Position numbers and translations under genes: made by a program
The notes under the pieces: generated by a model
What the model was told of the DNA's origin: nothing
Databases searched by the model: none
What the model saw: the letters and a program-made list of their open reading frames with translations, nothing else
Shown here: one piece after another, positions 17,094 to 25,297 of the stretch
Layout: every line of letters begins with the position of its first letter
Numbering within the stretch: position 1 is the first letter of the stretch
NCBI RefSeq assembly: GCF_001613065.1
Contig: NZ_BDBQ01000010.1
Location: 165,205-229,204 of the forward strand
Reading direction: 5' to 3'
From: Nocardia miyunensis NBRC 108239
Lineage (GTDB): Bacteria; Actinomycetota; Actinomycetes; Mycobacteriales; Mycobacteriaceae
Length of the DNA stretch: 64,000 bases

Positions 17094-18038
17094 TCACGTA
17101 GCGCGCCGACCATGGCGGTCAGGACTCGGTGGGTGGTCCGCAGGTCGGCGTCGGAGGTGTCGGCCAGAGCGGATCAGTACGGCGATCATGGCCAGATACG
17201 GTGCGGCGTCGGATAATTGCATCGGCAGGCCGATGGTTTGCAGGCGGAAGCCGACGGCCTGGGCGTAGGCGTAGACGACGAGGGTCAGCAGCAGGACGCG
17301 CAGGCGGCCGTTGGCGATCAGCAGGACCAGGACGACGACCCAGCCTCGGCCGGCCGACATGTTCTCGGTGAACAGAGCCACCGCGCCCAGCGACAATTCG
17401 GCTCCGGCCAGGCCGCCGAGCAGTCCCGCGACGAGCAGGGCCGCGAAGCGGTAGCGGTCGGGGCGGATGCCGAGTGATTCCGCGGCGCCGGCGTCGGCGC
17501 CCACTCCACGCAATCGCATGCCGGGCACGGTGTGCCGCAGGAATCCGTGCACGGCCGGAACCACAAGTATCGCAAAGCATCCCAGCGGACTCAGGGCGGC
17601 GAGCGTAGGACCGATCCAGGGTAGCGACACCCCGGCGAACCAGTGCGGCAGCCGGGCCAGATCCGGGCGCTGGTAGGTGCCCCGGACGTGGAACATCGCC
17701 TGCAGCAGGAAGGTGGTCAGCCCGGACACCACGATATTCAGCGCGGTGCCCAGGACGAGCGGATCGCCGCGACGCCGGACCGACCCGACCGCGAGCGCGA
17801 AGGTGACCAGCACCCCGGCCACCGCCGCCGTGAGCACTCCGATCAGCGCACTGCCGGACCACGCGCTACCCGCCACCGCGGCGAAGCAGCCGGTGAGCAG
17901 CACGCCTTCCAGCGCGACATTGAACACCCCGGCCCGCTGACAGATCAGCCCGCCCAGGCCGAGCAGCACCAGCGGCACCAGTCCGCGCACCACCGCGGCC
18001 AGGACCGCGGACGACAGGAGCATCCCCGGGACGTTCAC
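17094..18038 (-). CDS. BMP-type nucleoside ABC transporter permease 2
   Basis: A 314-residue, very hydrophobic protein of the RbsC/NupQ type permease family, with about 8-9 membrane segments. It includes the characteristic GVFNVALEGVLLTGCFAA stretch (normally G.xNIGxEGMML) and the cytoplasmic loop GMRLRGVGADAGAAESLGI that contacts the ATPase. The GTG at 18038 overlaps the stop of permease 1 (GTGA). It is the last gene of the twelve-gene unit. It forms a heterodimeric channel with permease 1. Confidence 0.85.
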   Translation of the reverse strand: MNVPGMLLSSAVLAAVVRGLVPLVLLGLGGLICQRAGVFNVALEGVLLTGCFAAVAGSAWSGSALIGVLTAAVAGVLVTFALAVGSVRRRGDPLVLGTALNIVVSGLTTFLLQAMFHVRGTYQRPDLARLPHWFAGVSLPWIGPTLAALSPLGCFAILVVPAVHGFLRHTVPGMRLRGVGADAGAAESLGIRPDRYRFAALLVAGLLGGLAGAELSLGAVALFTENMSAGRGWVVVLVLLIANGRLRVLLLTLVVYAYAQAVGFRLQTIGLPMQLSDAAPYLAMIAVLIRSGRHLRRRPADHPPSPDRHGRRAT

Positions 18039-19186
18039 GATTCCACCTCGCCGACCGGCTTCCTGGCCCGGCTCAGCCGTGGCCGCCAGGTGGTGAGCCG
18101 CATCGAGACCAGGAAGACGACCAGCGCCTGCACCACGGTCGACACATACGACGACAGGCCGTAATCGCGCTCCACCTCCTGCCCGCCCACGCCGATCGCG
18201 GTGAACAGGAAGCCGACCACCACGACGGCGACAGAACTGTTGCGCGCCAACATCACCACCAGCAGCGCCGTGATCGGATAGCCGGTTCCGTCCAGACCGC
18301 CATCGATCAACCGATAGTGCGCACCCAGCACCACCAGCGCGCCCATCACCCCGGCGATCGCACCGCCGAGCGCCAGCGCCAGCACGATCGCGCGGCCGGT
18401 GCGGATGCCGACCGCGCCGGCCATGCGCGGATTGAGCCCGATCAGCCCGGTCTCGAACCCCAGTGCCGAGCGTCGCTCGATCACCAGGACCGCGGCCAGG
18501 ATCAGCACCACAACGAGCAGCGACCAATTCAGCTCGGAACCGAACAGTGTGAGCAGATTCCGTTGTCCGAAAACCGAATTCAAGAACCGTCCCAGCTCAG
18601 AATGCGCCGGGGCGAGCGCGGGAATCCGGCGAGCGACGGAGATCGGCCGGGATGCTTCCAGATCGGAGGACGGGTCCTTCAACCACGTCGTGATCAGGTA
18701 CGAGGTGAGCGACAGGGCCGGATAGTTCAGCAGCAGCGAGGTCGCGAACACCGGTGCGGACAACCCGGTGAACAGCACCGCGGGCACCGACGCCAGCAGT
18801 GCGCCCGCCGCCGTCGCCGCGAGCAACGCGAGCGGCACGACCACCCAGCCGGGTCCGGGACAGTACAGCGCCACCACCGCACCCGCCGCGCCGCCGAGAA
18901 CGAACTGCCCGCTCGCCCCCAGATTGAACTGGCCCGCCCGGAACGCGAACGACAATCCCAGGCTCAGCCCGACCACCACGACGGTCCGCTGCACCGTGGT
19001 CACCAGGCCGGGGCCGACCAGCGCACCCTGAAACATGCTGCGGTACACCGCGATCGGATCATGACCGGTGAGAGCGAACAGGGCAGCGGTCACCGCGACG
19101 GTCAGCGCCACGACCATCCCCCGGTCCGCGACGGTCGCCCCCGAACCCCTGAGCCGCCGCACCACACCCGTCTCCGTGACGGTCAT
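18035..19186 (-). CDS. BMP-type nucleoside ABC transporter permease 1
   Basis: A 383-residue permease of the BPD_transp_2 (NupP-like) family. An N-terminal soluble tail of 15 residues is followed by about ten membrane segments. Family features are FRAGQFNLGASGQFVLGG and the ATPase-contact loop FETGLIGLNPRMAGAVGI. The start overlaps the stop of the ATPase gene by 4 bp and the end overlaps permease 2 by 4 bp. Together with the ATPase and lipoprotein it should transport a nucleoside-like compound. Close homologues import nucleosides. Confidence 0.87.
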   Translation of the reverse strand: MTVTETGVVRRLRGSGATVADRGMVVALTVAVTAALFALTGHDPIAVYRSMFQGALVGPGLVTTVQRTVVVVGLSLGLSFAFRAGQFNLGASGQFVLGGAAGAVVALYCPGPGWVVVPLALLAATAAGALLASVPAVLFTGLSAPVFATSLLLNYPALSLTSYLITTWLKDPSSDLEASRPISVARRIPALAPAHSELGRFLNSVFGQRNLLTLFGSELNWSLLVVVLILAAVLVIERRSALGFETGLIGLNPRMAGAVGIRTGRAIVLALALGGAIAGVMGALVVLGAHYRLIDGGLDGTGYPITALLVVMLARNSSVAVVVVGFLFTAIGVGGQEVERDYGLSSYVSTVVQALVVFLVSMRLTTWRPRLSRARKPVGEVES

Positions 19187-20700
19187 ATCGGCTCCGCCGC
19201 GATCGCGGCGCCCGCCATCAGCGCGCCGATGCGCTCGGGATCGGCTTCGGCGGCGGCGAATTCGCCGACGACGCGCCCGTCGGTGAGCACGAGGATCCGA
19301 TCGGCAAGGGCGAGCAGTTCACTCAGCTCACTCGAGATCAGCAGCACCGCTCCCCCTTCGGACCGATACTCGTCGAGTTGCCGGTACACGTACTCGATCG
19401 CGCCCAGATCGATTCCGCGCGTGGGCTGTTCGGCGAGCAGGAACGGTGCGCGATGCGCCAGCTCCCGCGCCACCACCAGCTTCTGCACGTTGCCCCCGGA
19501 CAGTCCGCGCACCGCCGCGGCCGGGTCGGCGACTCGAATTCCGAAGCGCGCGACGAGTTCTCGCGCATGCTCGCGCATGGCCCGCGGACTCACCAGGCCG
19601 TGTGCGCCCAGCGGTGCGCGACGATGGAATCCGGCGGCCAGATTGCTGATCACGCTCGCGTCCAGGGCGACTCCCGCGCTTTTGCGGTCCTCGGGGATAT
19701 GGGTCAGTCCGGCATCGCGCCGACGGGCGTTGTCCCAGGTGGTGACGTCGTGAGAGCCGAGAGTGACCGTGCCGGAATCCGGCACCCGCGCTCCGGCGAC
19801 GATCGCGGCCAGCGTCTCCTGGCCGTTGCCCGCCACACCCGCGACCCCGACTATCTCCCCCGCGCGCACGGTCAGCGACACCCCGGCCAGCGCGGCCCGT
19901 CCGGCGCCCGTGGTGACCACGTGCTCGACGGTAAGCACCGGATCGCCAGGCGGTCGGTCGGCGCGGCGAGGCCGCAGATCGACCTCGCGTCCGGTCAGAT
20001 GCCGGGCCAGTTCCGCGGGCGTGGTCGCGGCGACCTCGGCGTCGAACACCCGCCGCCCGTCCCGCAGCACCACGACTTCGTCTGCGACAGCGGCGATTTC
20101 GTCCAGTTTGTGGGTGATCAGCAGGACCCCGTGTCCCTGGTCGGCCAGCGTGCGCAGCACCCGGAACAACGCGCGCGTCTCCGGGGGCGTCAGCACGCCG
20201 GTGGGCTCGTCCAGGATGAGCAGTTCGGCTCGGCGGTACAGCGCCTTCAGGATCTCCACCCGCTGCAGCACCCCGACCGGTAGGGCGCCGACCGGTTCGT
20301 CCAGTGGCACGTCCAGGCCGTACTCCCCTGCCAAGGCCGTCACTCGACGTGCCGCGGCCCGCCGGTCGAGCACTCCCCATCGCCCGGGCTCCGCGCCGTA
20401 CACCACGTTCTCCAGCACCGACATGTCCGCGAACAGCTGAAAATGCTGGAACACCATGCCCAGTCCGTGTGCGATGGCGTCGGCCGGCGACCGGAGCCGC
20501 ACCTCGCGTCCATCGATCAGGATGCGCCCCGAGTCGGGCCGGTGCAGCCCGTACAGGATCGAGACCAGCGTCGACTTGCCCGCGCCGTTCTCACCGATCA
20601 GCCCGAGTATCCGGCCGCCGCGCACGGTCAGTGAGATCGCGTCGTCGGCCAGGACCGGACCGAACCGTTTGGTGATCGCGTCCAGCTTCAGCGTGTGCAT
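19183..20700 (-). CDS. BMP-type nucleoside ABC transporter ATP-binding protein (two NBDs)
   Basis: A 505-residue protein with two nucleotide-binding domains. NBD1 holds Walker A GENGAGKST (37-45), a signature LPVGVLQRVEIL and Walker B LLILDEPT. NBD2 has the degenerate P-loop GVAGNGQET usual in RbsA/NupO-type proteins and the signature LSGGNVQK. This fusion architecture is specific to sugar and nucleoside importers of the RbsA/YufO type. The gene begins 7 bp after the lipoprotein gene and its stop overlaps the next start (ATGA). It energises the two permeases from the cytoplasmic side. Confidence 0.9.
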   Translation of the reverse strand: MHTLKLDAITKRFGPVLADDAISLTVRGGRILGLIGENGAGKSTLVSILYGLHRPDSGRILIDGREVRLRSPADAIAHGLGMVFQHFQLFADMSVLENVVYGAEPGRWGVLDRRAAARRVTALAGEYGLDVPLDEPVGALPVGVLQRVEILKALYRRAELLILDEPTGVLTPPETRALFRVLRTLADQGHGVLLITHKLDEIAAVADEVVVLRDGRRVFDAEVAATTPAELARHLTGREVDLRPRRADRPPGDPVLTVEHVVTTGAGRAALAGVSLTVRAGEIVGVAGVAGNGQETLAAIVAGARVPDSGTVTLGSHDVTTWDNARRRDAGLTHIPEDRKSAGVALDASVISNLAAGFHRRAPLGAHGLVSPRAMREHARELVARFGIRVADPAAAVRGLSGGNVQKLVVARELAHRAPFLLAEQPTRGIDLGAIEYVYRQLDEYRSEGGAVLLISSELSELLALADRILVLTDGRVVGEFAAAEADPERIGALMAGAAIAAEPI

Positions 20701-20707
20701 CGCGAAT

Positions 20708-21736
20708 TCACTTGTCCGCGTGCGGAATCGCGATCCGGCCCGCGATGATGTCCGCGCGCGCCTTGCGCACCTGCGCCAGCACGTCCGGGTACTGCAGAAT
20801 CGCGCAACCGCTCGCGGCCGCCTCGGAGGTCAGGCTCGTAATGGTGGAGCCGTCCTCGGCCAGCCCGAACGCGGTCGAGGAGCCGCCGGGTTCGCCCTGG
20901 TGGATCTGGGTCAGCAGATCGAGTATCACCTTGTCGACCCGTTTGATCGCATTGTCCACCACCACCCCCGGCTGCTCCGGGCACTGGTCGACGTCGACGC
21001 CGTAGGCCAGCACACGACTCTGCGCGGCCGCCTCGAACACGCCACCGTTGCCGCCGCCGGTCACTCCGTAGATCTGATCGACGCCGGACTGAACGGCGGT
21101 GAGCGCCAACTCCTTCGAGCGCGCCGGGTCGCCGACGGCATTGTCGCCGCCGACGAACAGCTGCGTATCGGTCACCCGCGGATTCACGCTGCGCGCCCCC
21201 AGCGCGAAGGCGTCGGACCACCGATGGAAGAACGCGGAATCCCGCGCGGCCACCGTGCCGATGTGCCCGCTGCGATCCAGCAGGCCCGCCTCCACACCCA
21301 GCAGATAGGACGGTTCGTACTCCTTGAACGTGCCGCACCGCAGATTGGCCGGGATCTTGTTCGGGCACGCGTCCACCAGCACGAACTGCTGATCGGGATA
21401 TCTGTCGGCGAATTCGCTGACCAGATCGTTGAATTCGTAGGTGATCAGCACGACGGCGGTCGGATGCCGCTGCACCGCGGCGTCCAGATTCGAGCGGCGG
21501 GACTGCTCGTCGGTGCTCTCGTAGGTGCGCGCGGTCGCCCCCAGTGTCCGTGCCGCCTGTTCGGTGCCGGTCTTGCCCAGTTGCAGGAACTTGTTCTGCC
21601 CGATGGGTGCGTCGGTGATGTAGATGATCTCGTCGCCCGAGCCGCCGGCCTCGGTGCCGCAGCCCGCGATCCCGGCGAGCAGGAGCGCGGCCACGACGAC
21701 CGCGACGGTCCGGGCGATGGGGCTGATTGTGTGCAT
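20708..21736 (-). CDS. BMP family (Med/PnrA-like) substrate-binding lipoprotein
   Basis: A 342-residue protein with lipoprotein signal LLLAGIAGC (lipid Cys26), then the periplasmic-binding fold of the basic membrane protein (BMP) family: ITDAPIGQNKFLQLG, RYPDQQFVLVDACPN, EYEPSYLLGVEAGLL and VTGGGNGGVFEAA. BMP-family proteins (PnrA, BmpA, NupN) bind purine or pyrimidine nucleosides. The gene directly precedes the ATPase and permease genes. Its position in a C-nucleoside cluster suggests it may bind a uridine-like nucleoside or the product itself. Confidence 0.87.
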   Translation of the reverse strand: MHTISPIARTVAVVVAALLLAGIAGCGTEAGGSGDEIIYITDAPIGQNKFLQLGKTGTEQAARTLGATARTYESTDEQSRRSNLDAAVQRHPTAVVLITYEFNDLVSEFADRYPDQQFVLVDACPNKIPANLRCGTFKEYEPSYLLGVEAGLLDRSGHIGTVAARDSAFFHRWSDAFALGARSVNPRVTDTQLFVGGDNAVGDPARSKELALTAVQSGVDQIYGVTGGGNGGVFEAAAQSRVLAYGVDVDQCPEQPGVVVDNAIKRVDKVILDLLTQIHQGEPGGSSTAFGLAEDGSTITSLTSEAAASGCAILQYPDVLAQVRKARADIIAGRIAIPHADK

Positions 21737-21754
21737 CGGAGTTCTCCTGTGGCC

Positions 21755-22585
21755 TTATCTGAGCTCGAAACCCTGGCGGTGGAAGGTGTTTCGGATCCCC
21801 TGACGTCCGTGCAGGCTCTCCTTGGTCGAGATCCGGCCCGCCAGCCGGTTCTTCACCCAGTCCTCGGGCAGTTCCTGGTCGCGGTAGTAGCCGTTGATGC
21901 GGTCGAGGTAGTCGGCGACATCGGCCTCGGCGGGCGGGGCGTAGACATTGCGGTGCACCACGACGTTCTGCCCGTACCGCGGTTTGACATCGGCCGGGTC
22001 CGCCGGATCGGGGATGCCGACGGCCAGCCCGTACACCGGGAAGGTCCACTCCGGTAGGCGCAGCAGTTCGATCACCTCGTCGATGTTGTTGCGCAGCGCG
22101 CCCACGAAAGTGATTCCGTAGCCCAGTGATTCGGCCGCGACAGCGGCGTTCTGCGCGGACAGGGTGACATCGACGATGCTGGAAATCGCGCTGTCGAGAT
22201 ATCCGGTGGCCTCGATACTGTGTCCGTGTTCGCGCGCGAGCGCGATATTGCGCGACCAGTCGGCCACCCACACCAGGAATACCGCCGCGTCGACGATCAG
22301 CTGCTGATTACCGGCCAGTTCCGCCAGCCGGGCCCGCACCGCCGGATCGTCGATCACCACCACGCTGGTGAACTGGAAGTTGGCCGAAGTCGAGGCCGAT
22401 TGCGCCGCCGCGAGGATCAGCGCCAATTCGTTCTCGCCGATCACTCCGGGCAGGAAGTGCCGGACCGTCCGGTGCCGCAACAGCACCTCGAGCGTGGCGT
22501 TGTCCACCGTCCCCGCGCGCGGGGCGTCGGGGCCGTAGCGTTTGTCGAGCTGCCGCTGCAGATCGGTCGAGATCACCTCGGTCAC
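21755..22585 (-). CDS. Nitroreductase family (NfsA-type) oxidoreductase
   Basis: A 276-residue protein. The GTG at 22585 has an AGGAA site; the longer open frame upstream overlaps the DUF4243 gene and is not used. It reads LEVLLRHRTVRHFLPGVIGENELALILAAAQSAS, the FMN-binding start of NfsA/Frp-type nitroreductases, then FVGALRNN and the C-terminal VHRNVYAPP region. It should be an FMN-dependent NAD(P)H oxidoreductase. It lies 43 bp after the DUF4243 oxidase gene inside the nucleoside cluster. A role in ring reduction or flavin reduction is inference; it is not part of the minimal published cluster. Confidence 0.82.
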   Translation of the reverse strand: MTEVISTDLQRQLDKRYGPDAPRAGTVDNATLEVLLRHRTVRHFLPGVIGENELALILAAAQSASTSANFQFTSVVVIDDPAVRARLAELAGNQQLIVDAAVFLVWVADWSRNIALAREHGHSIEATGYLDSAISSIVDVTLSAQNAAVAAESLGYGITFVGALRNNIDEVIELLRLPEWTFPVYGLAVGIPDPADPADVKPRYGQNVVVHRNVYAPPAEADVADYLDRINGYYRDQELPEDWVKNRLAGRISTKESLHGRQGIRNTFHRQGFELR

Positions 22586-22628
22586 GGGTATTTCCTGTTC
22601 CTCGGGTCGGATTGCGGTGGGGACGCGG

Positions 22629-23816
22629 TCATTCGGTGGGCGGTTCGGCGAAACTCGGTGGCAGTTCGGGGGTCCGGGTGAACTGTCCGGCCGCATGCCG
22701 GTAGGCGCTCCAGCCCAGTTCGTTCCACCACTGCCGGAGTACGAAGACCAGCTTGGGATTGTGTTCCTCTTCTTCGAGCCAGGAACGTCGGGCGATGACG
22801 TCGAATTCGGCTGCGGCGGAATCCGAGTGGTCCCGGCCGTTCGCCGGGTACAGCTCGGCGAGTGCGCGAAGTTTCTCCGGCCGTGGGATCTTGCGCTCGG
22901 CCGCGAGGATGATCCGCGCACCGGCCCAGTACAGATCGTAGAGCCGCGTGGTGGCCTGTTCGGAGTCCAGCGTCCGGGCCACGGCCTCGACGGCGAACAG
23001 GGAGGTGATCAGGTGCAGCACCACGAAGTCGCCGGGTTCGGCCAGATACAGCAGGGTGATCGCGCGGCGGACCTCCGCTCGCCGCGCATCGGGAGAAAGC
23101 GCTGCCGCCCAAGGTGATTCAGCGGCCAGCTCCCCGATACCGCTGTGCGCGACGGCCGCGACCCGGGCCTGCAGTCCGGAGCGCTCGAGTTCGGGATGCA
23201 GCCGGGTCACCGAGTCGGTGTCCGAGATGACGGCCCGGACCGTGTCGCCGAAGGCGGCGTCCTCGGCCCAACCGCGACTCAACTCCAGCAGTGACGCCCA
23301 CGGCCCCGCCGCTGACGACCCCGCCGGACGCCGCTGCTCGTCGACCGCCGGAACGAACGAGAAGGCGAGGTAGGCAAGCGCTTCCGCGATCATGCCGGGA
23401 TGTTCGGCCCACACCGCCCAGCCCAGGTGGATCGCGGCGTGGGTGAACGCCCCGATCCAGCCGCGCAGCAGTTCCGGCGCGTAGTGAGCCACCGCGGCGG
23501 CGGTGCCGAGCCGCGCGATCTCCGCGTCGAAGAATCCGCAGTATGCCGCGAAATGCACACGCTGCCCGAGGAACTCGCGCCAATTGCCCGAATCGATCAC
23601 CCCGGGCGAGGAGCGCGCGGGCTCGAGCGGGAAGCCGTACGCGGTCAGCCGCGCGTAGTTCTTGTAGTAGTCGCGGATGAGGGCCTCGGGCGCGCCGAGT
23701 TCGGCCAGTGCAACCACCGCGTGTTTGACGTGGTTGGTGAGATGTCCGTTGAATTCGATGTGATGACCGCGGTCGTCGAGTAGATCCGCGACGCTCGCCA
23801 CGATATCGCCAGGCAC
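22629..23816 (-). CDS. Questin oxidase-like (DUF4243) protein, MinB/OzmD-like
   Basis: A 395-residue protein. Near the N-terminus it has HIEFNGHLTNHVKHAVVAL and then LRGWIGAFTHAAIHLGWAV, two His-rich helices typical of the questin oxidase/DUF4243 family. Several conserved His residues (HLTNHVKH, THAAIHLG and LVLHLIT-like) could bind a metal. In minimycin/oxazinomycin clusters a DUF4243 protein is thought to be the oxidase that remodels the pyridine ring into the oxazine, which is why it is compared here to MinB/OzmD; that assignment is from memory of the literature. It starts 3 bp after the MFS gene. Confidence 0.8.
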   Translation of the reverse strand: MPGDIVASVADLLDDRGHHIEFNGHLTNHVKHAVVALAELGAPEALIRDYYKNYARLTAYGFPLEPARSSPGVIDSGNWREFLGQRVHFAAYCGFFDAEIARLGTAAAVAHYAPELLRGWIGAFTHAAIHLGWAVWAEHPGMIAEALAYLAFSFVPAVDEQRRPAGSSAAGPWASLLELSRGWAEDAAFGDTVRAVISDTDSVTRLHPELERSGLQARVAAVAHSGIGELAAESPWAAALSPDARRAEVRRAITLLYLAEPGDFVVLHLITSLFAVEAVARTLDSEQATTRLYDLYWAGARIILAAERKIPRPEKLRALAELYPANGRDHSDSAAAEFDVIARRSWLEEEEHNPKLVFVLRQWWNELGWSAYRHAAGQFTRTPELPPSFAEPPTE

Positions 23817-23819
23817 GGG

Positions 23820-25067
23820 TCACCGCCTCTCTGTCTGATCGTCCGGAACGTTCTGCGCCGCCGTATTCGAACCCGAGTCCGCCGCAGTGCTTTCCGGCGC
23901 TCGACCGCAGGCGGCCCCGGCGAACGTCTGCAGCACCGCGATCGCCAGCAGCACGCCCAGCGGCACACTCCAGCCGTCGGCGAATCGCCGGATCAGGCCG
24001 ACCGCGTACGGACCGACCGCGGCGATCAGATATCCGACGCCCTGTACGGCACTGGAGAATTCGATCGGTCGAGGCGTGCTGCCCGCTCGCACCGTCACGA
24101 CCGCCAGCGCCAGGGAGAACACCGACAGTCCCACACCGAGAACCAGCGACCACAGCAGCGGCGCGGCCGCGGGCGCGACCAGGAATCCCAGTACTCCCGC
24201 CACCGTGCACAGGCTGAATCCGGCCAGCCAGCGCGCGGGATGCGCCGAGGCGGCGACCAGCGGCGGCACCAGCAGGCTGATCGGCACCCCCAGACAGGTG
24301 AGCAAGCCCAGATATCCGCCCGCCGCGCCCGCGCTCACTCCGGCGTCCTCGAGCACCGAGGGCAGCCAGCCGATCACCACGAAGGCCACCATCGCCTGCA
24401 ATCCGAAGAACAGCGCCAGCCCCGCACTGCGGGTCCGGCGCAGGACGGCGATCGGATTGCCCTCTCGCCGAATACCTTTCGGTCGGCTGTCCACCCGGCC
24501 GAGTCCGGTGCGCCACAGCGCGGCCACGGCCGCCACCGCGAGCACCGCCCACAGCGTCAGCGCCCACCGCCAGCCGCCCAGCGCATGCGTCAGCGGGACC
24601 ACGGCGGCGAATCCGATCGCAGCACCCGCTTGCAGGGCCGTGGTGAACGTCGCCACCAGAATCCCCGTCCGACCGCTGCCGCGCACCACGACCGGCAGCA
24701 GGACCGCCAGCAGCCCGACCCCGATCGCGGCGACGAAGGTGCCCGCCACGAAGATCGCCAGATCCGCCCACGGCCGCACCACCAGCCCGAACCCGATCAG
24801 CGCGAGGGACGCGAACAGGCCGTTGCGCACCGACGTCCGGGACAGCACGAGCGGTGCGAGCAGACTCGTGATCGCGAAGGCGAAAACCGGTGCGGCGGTG
24901 ATGATTCCCGCCGCCCGGGTGCCCGCGCCGTACTGTGTCGTCACGGTGTCGAGCACCGGCCCCACCGCGGTGATGCCCGGTCGCAGATTCAACGCGGCCA
25001 CGGCGACGACGACCACCAGCGCCGCGAATGTCACCGGCCGCGCGATGCCGGAGTCCGGAGCCGCCAT
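23820..25067 (-). CDS. MFS transporter (CynX/NimT type), MinT-like exporter
   Basis: A 415-residue protein with about 12 membrane segments. The first reads VVAVAALNLRPGITAVGPVLD, the signature of the CynX/NimT cyanate/nitroimidazole-type MFS subfamily. Its ATG overlaps the tautomerase stop (TGATG), and the DUF4243 gene follows after 3 bp. In the minimycin cluster a transporter (MinT) is part of self-resistance, exporting the finished nucleoside; the same role is proposed here from context. Confidence 0.82.
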   Translation of the reverse strand: MAAPDSGIARPVTFAALVVVVAVAALNLRPGITAVGPVLDTVTTQYGAGTRAAGIITAAPVFAFAITSLLAPLVLSRTSVRNGLFASLALIGFGLVVRPWADLAIFVAGTFVAAIGVGLLAVLLPVVVRGSGRTGILVATFTTALQAGAAIGFAAVVPLTHALGGWRWALTLWAVLAVAAVAALWRTGLGRVDSRPKGIRREGNPIAVLRRTRSAGLALFFGLQAMVAFVVIGWLPSVLEDAGVSAGAAGGYLGLLTCLGVPISLLVPPLVAASAHPARWLAGFSLCTVAGVLGFLVAPAAAPLLWSLVLGVGLSVFSLALAVVTVRAGSTPRPIEFSSAVQGVGYLIAAVGPYAVGLIRRFADGWSVPLGVLLAIAVLQTFAGAACGRAPESTAADSGSNTAAQNVPDDQTERR

Positions 25068-25297
25068 CAGTAGTCCGGCGACCGCAGCGGCGCGGCGCCG
25101 TCCGCCCGGTCGGTGATCAGGGGCCGGTAGATGCGCTCGGCCCAGTCGTCCGGATCGACCGGCTCCAGACCGATCGAGACCGCACCCGCGCGGACCTCGA
25201 ACGCCCGGGTCACCGCCGCGACGATGTCCTGTTCGAGCCGCTGTCTGACCGGCTCGGCCAATTCGGCTGGGAAATGCGAGATCTCAACGTGCGGCAT
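25067..25297 (-). CDS. Tautomerase family protein (4-oxalocrotonate tautomerase-like)
   Basis: A 76-residue protein. MPHVEISHFPAEL places Pro2 at the mature N-terminus, the catalytic base of the 4-OT superfamily. VSIGLEPVDPDDWAERIYRP resembles the PptA/YdcE-type subgroup. Arginines equivalent to the 4-OT active-site pair are not obvious. The gene overlaps the NRPS 3' end by 14 bp and the MFS start by 1 bp, so it is embedded in the operon. It may tautomerise a keto/enol form of the pyridone intermediate, an idea not tested by any published cluster known to me. Confidence 0.8.
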   Translation of the reverse strand: MPHVEISHFPAELAEPVRQRLEQDIVAAVTRAFEVRAGAVSIGLEPVDPDDWAERIYRPLITDRADGAAPLRSPDY

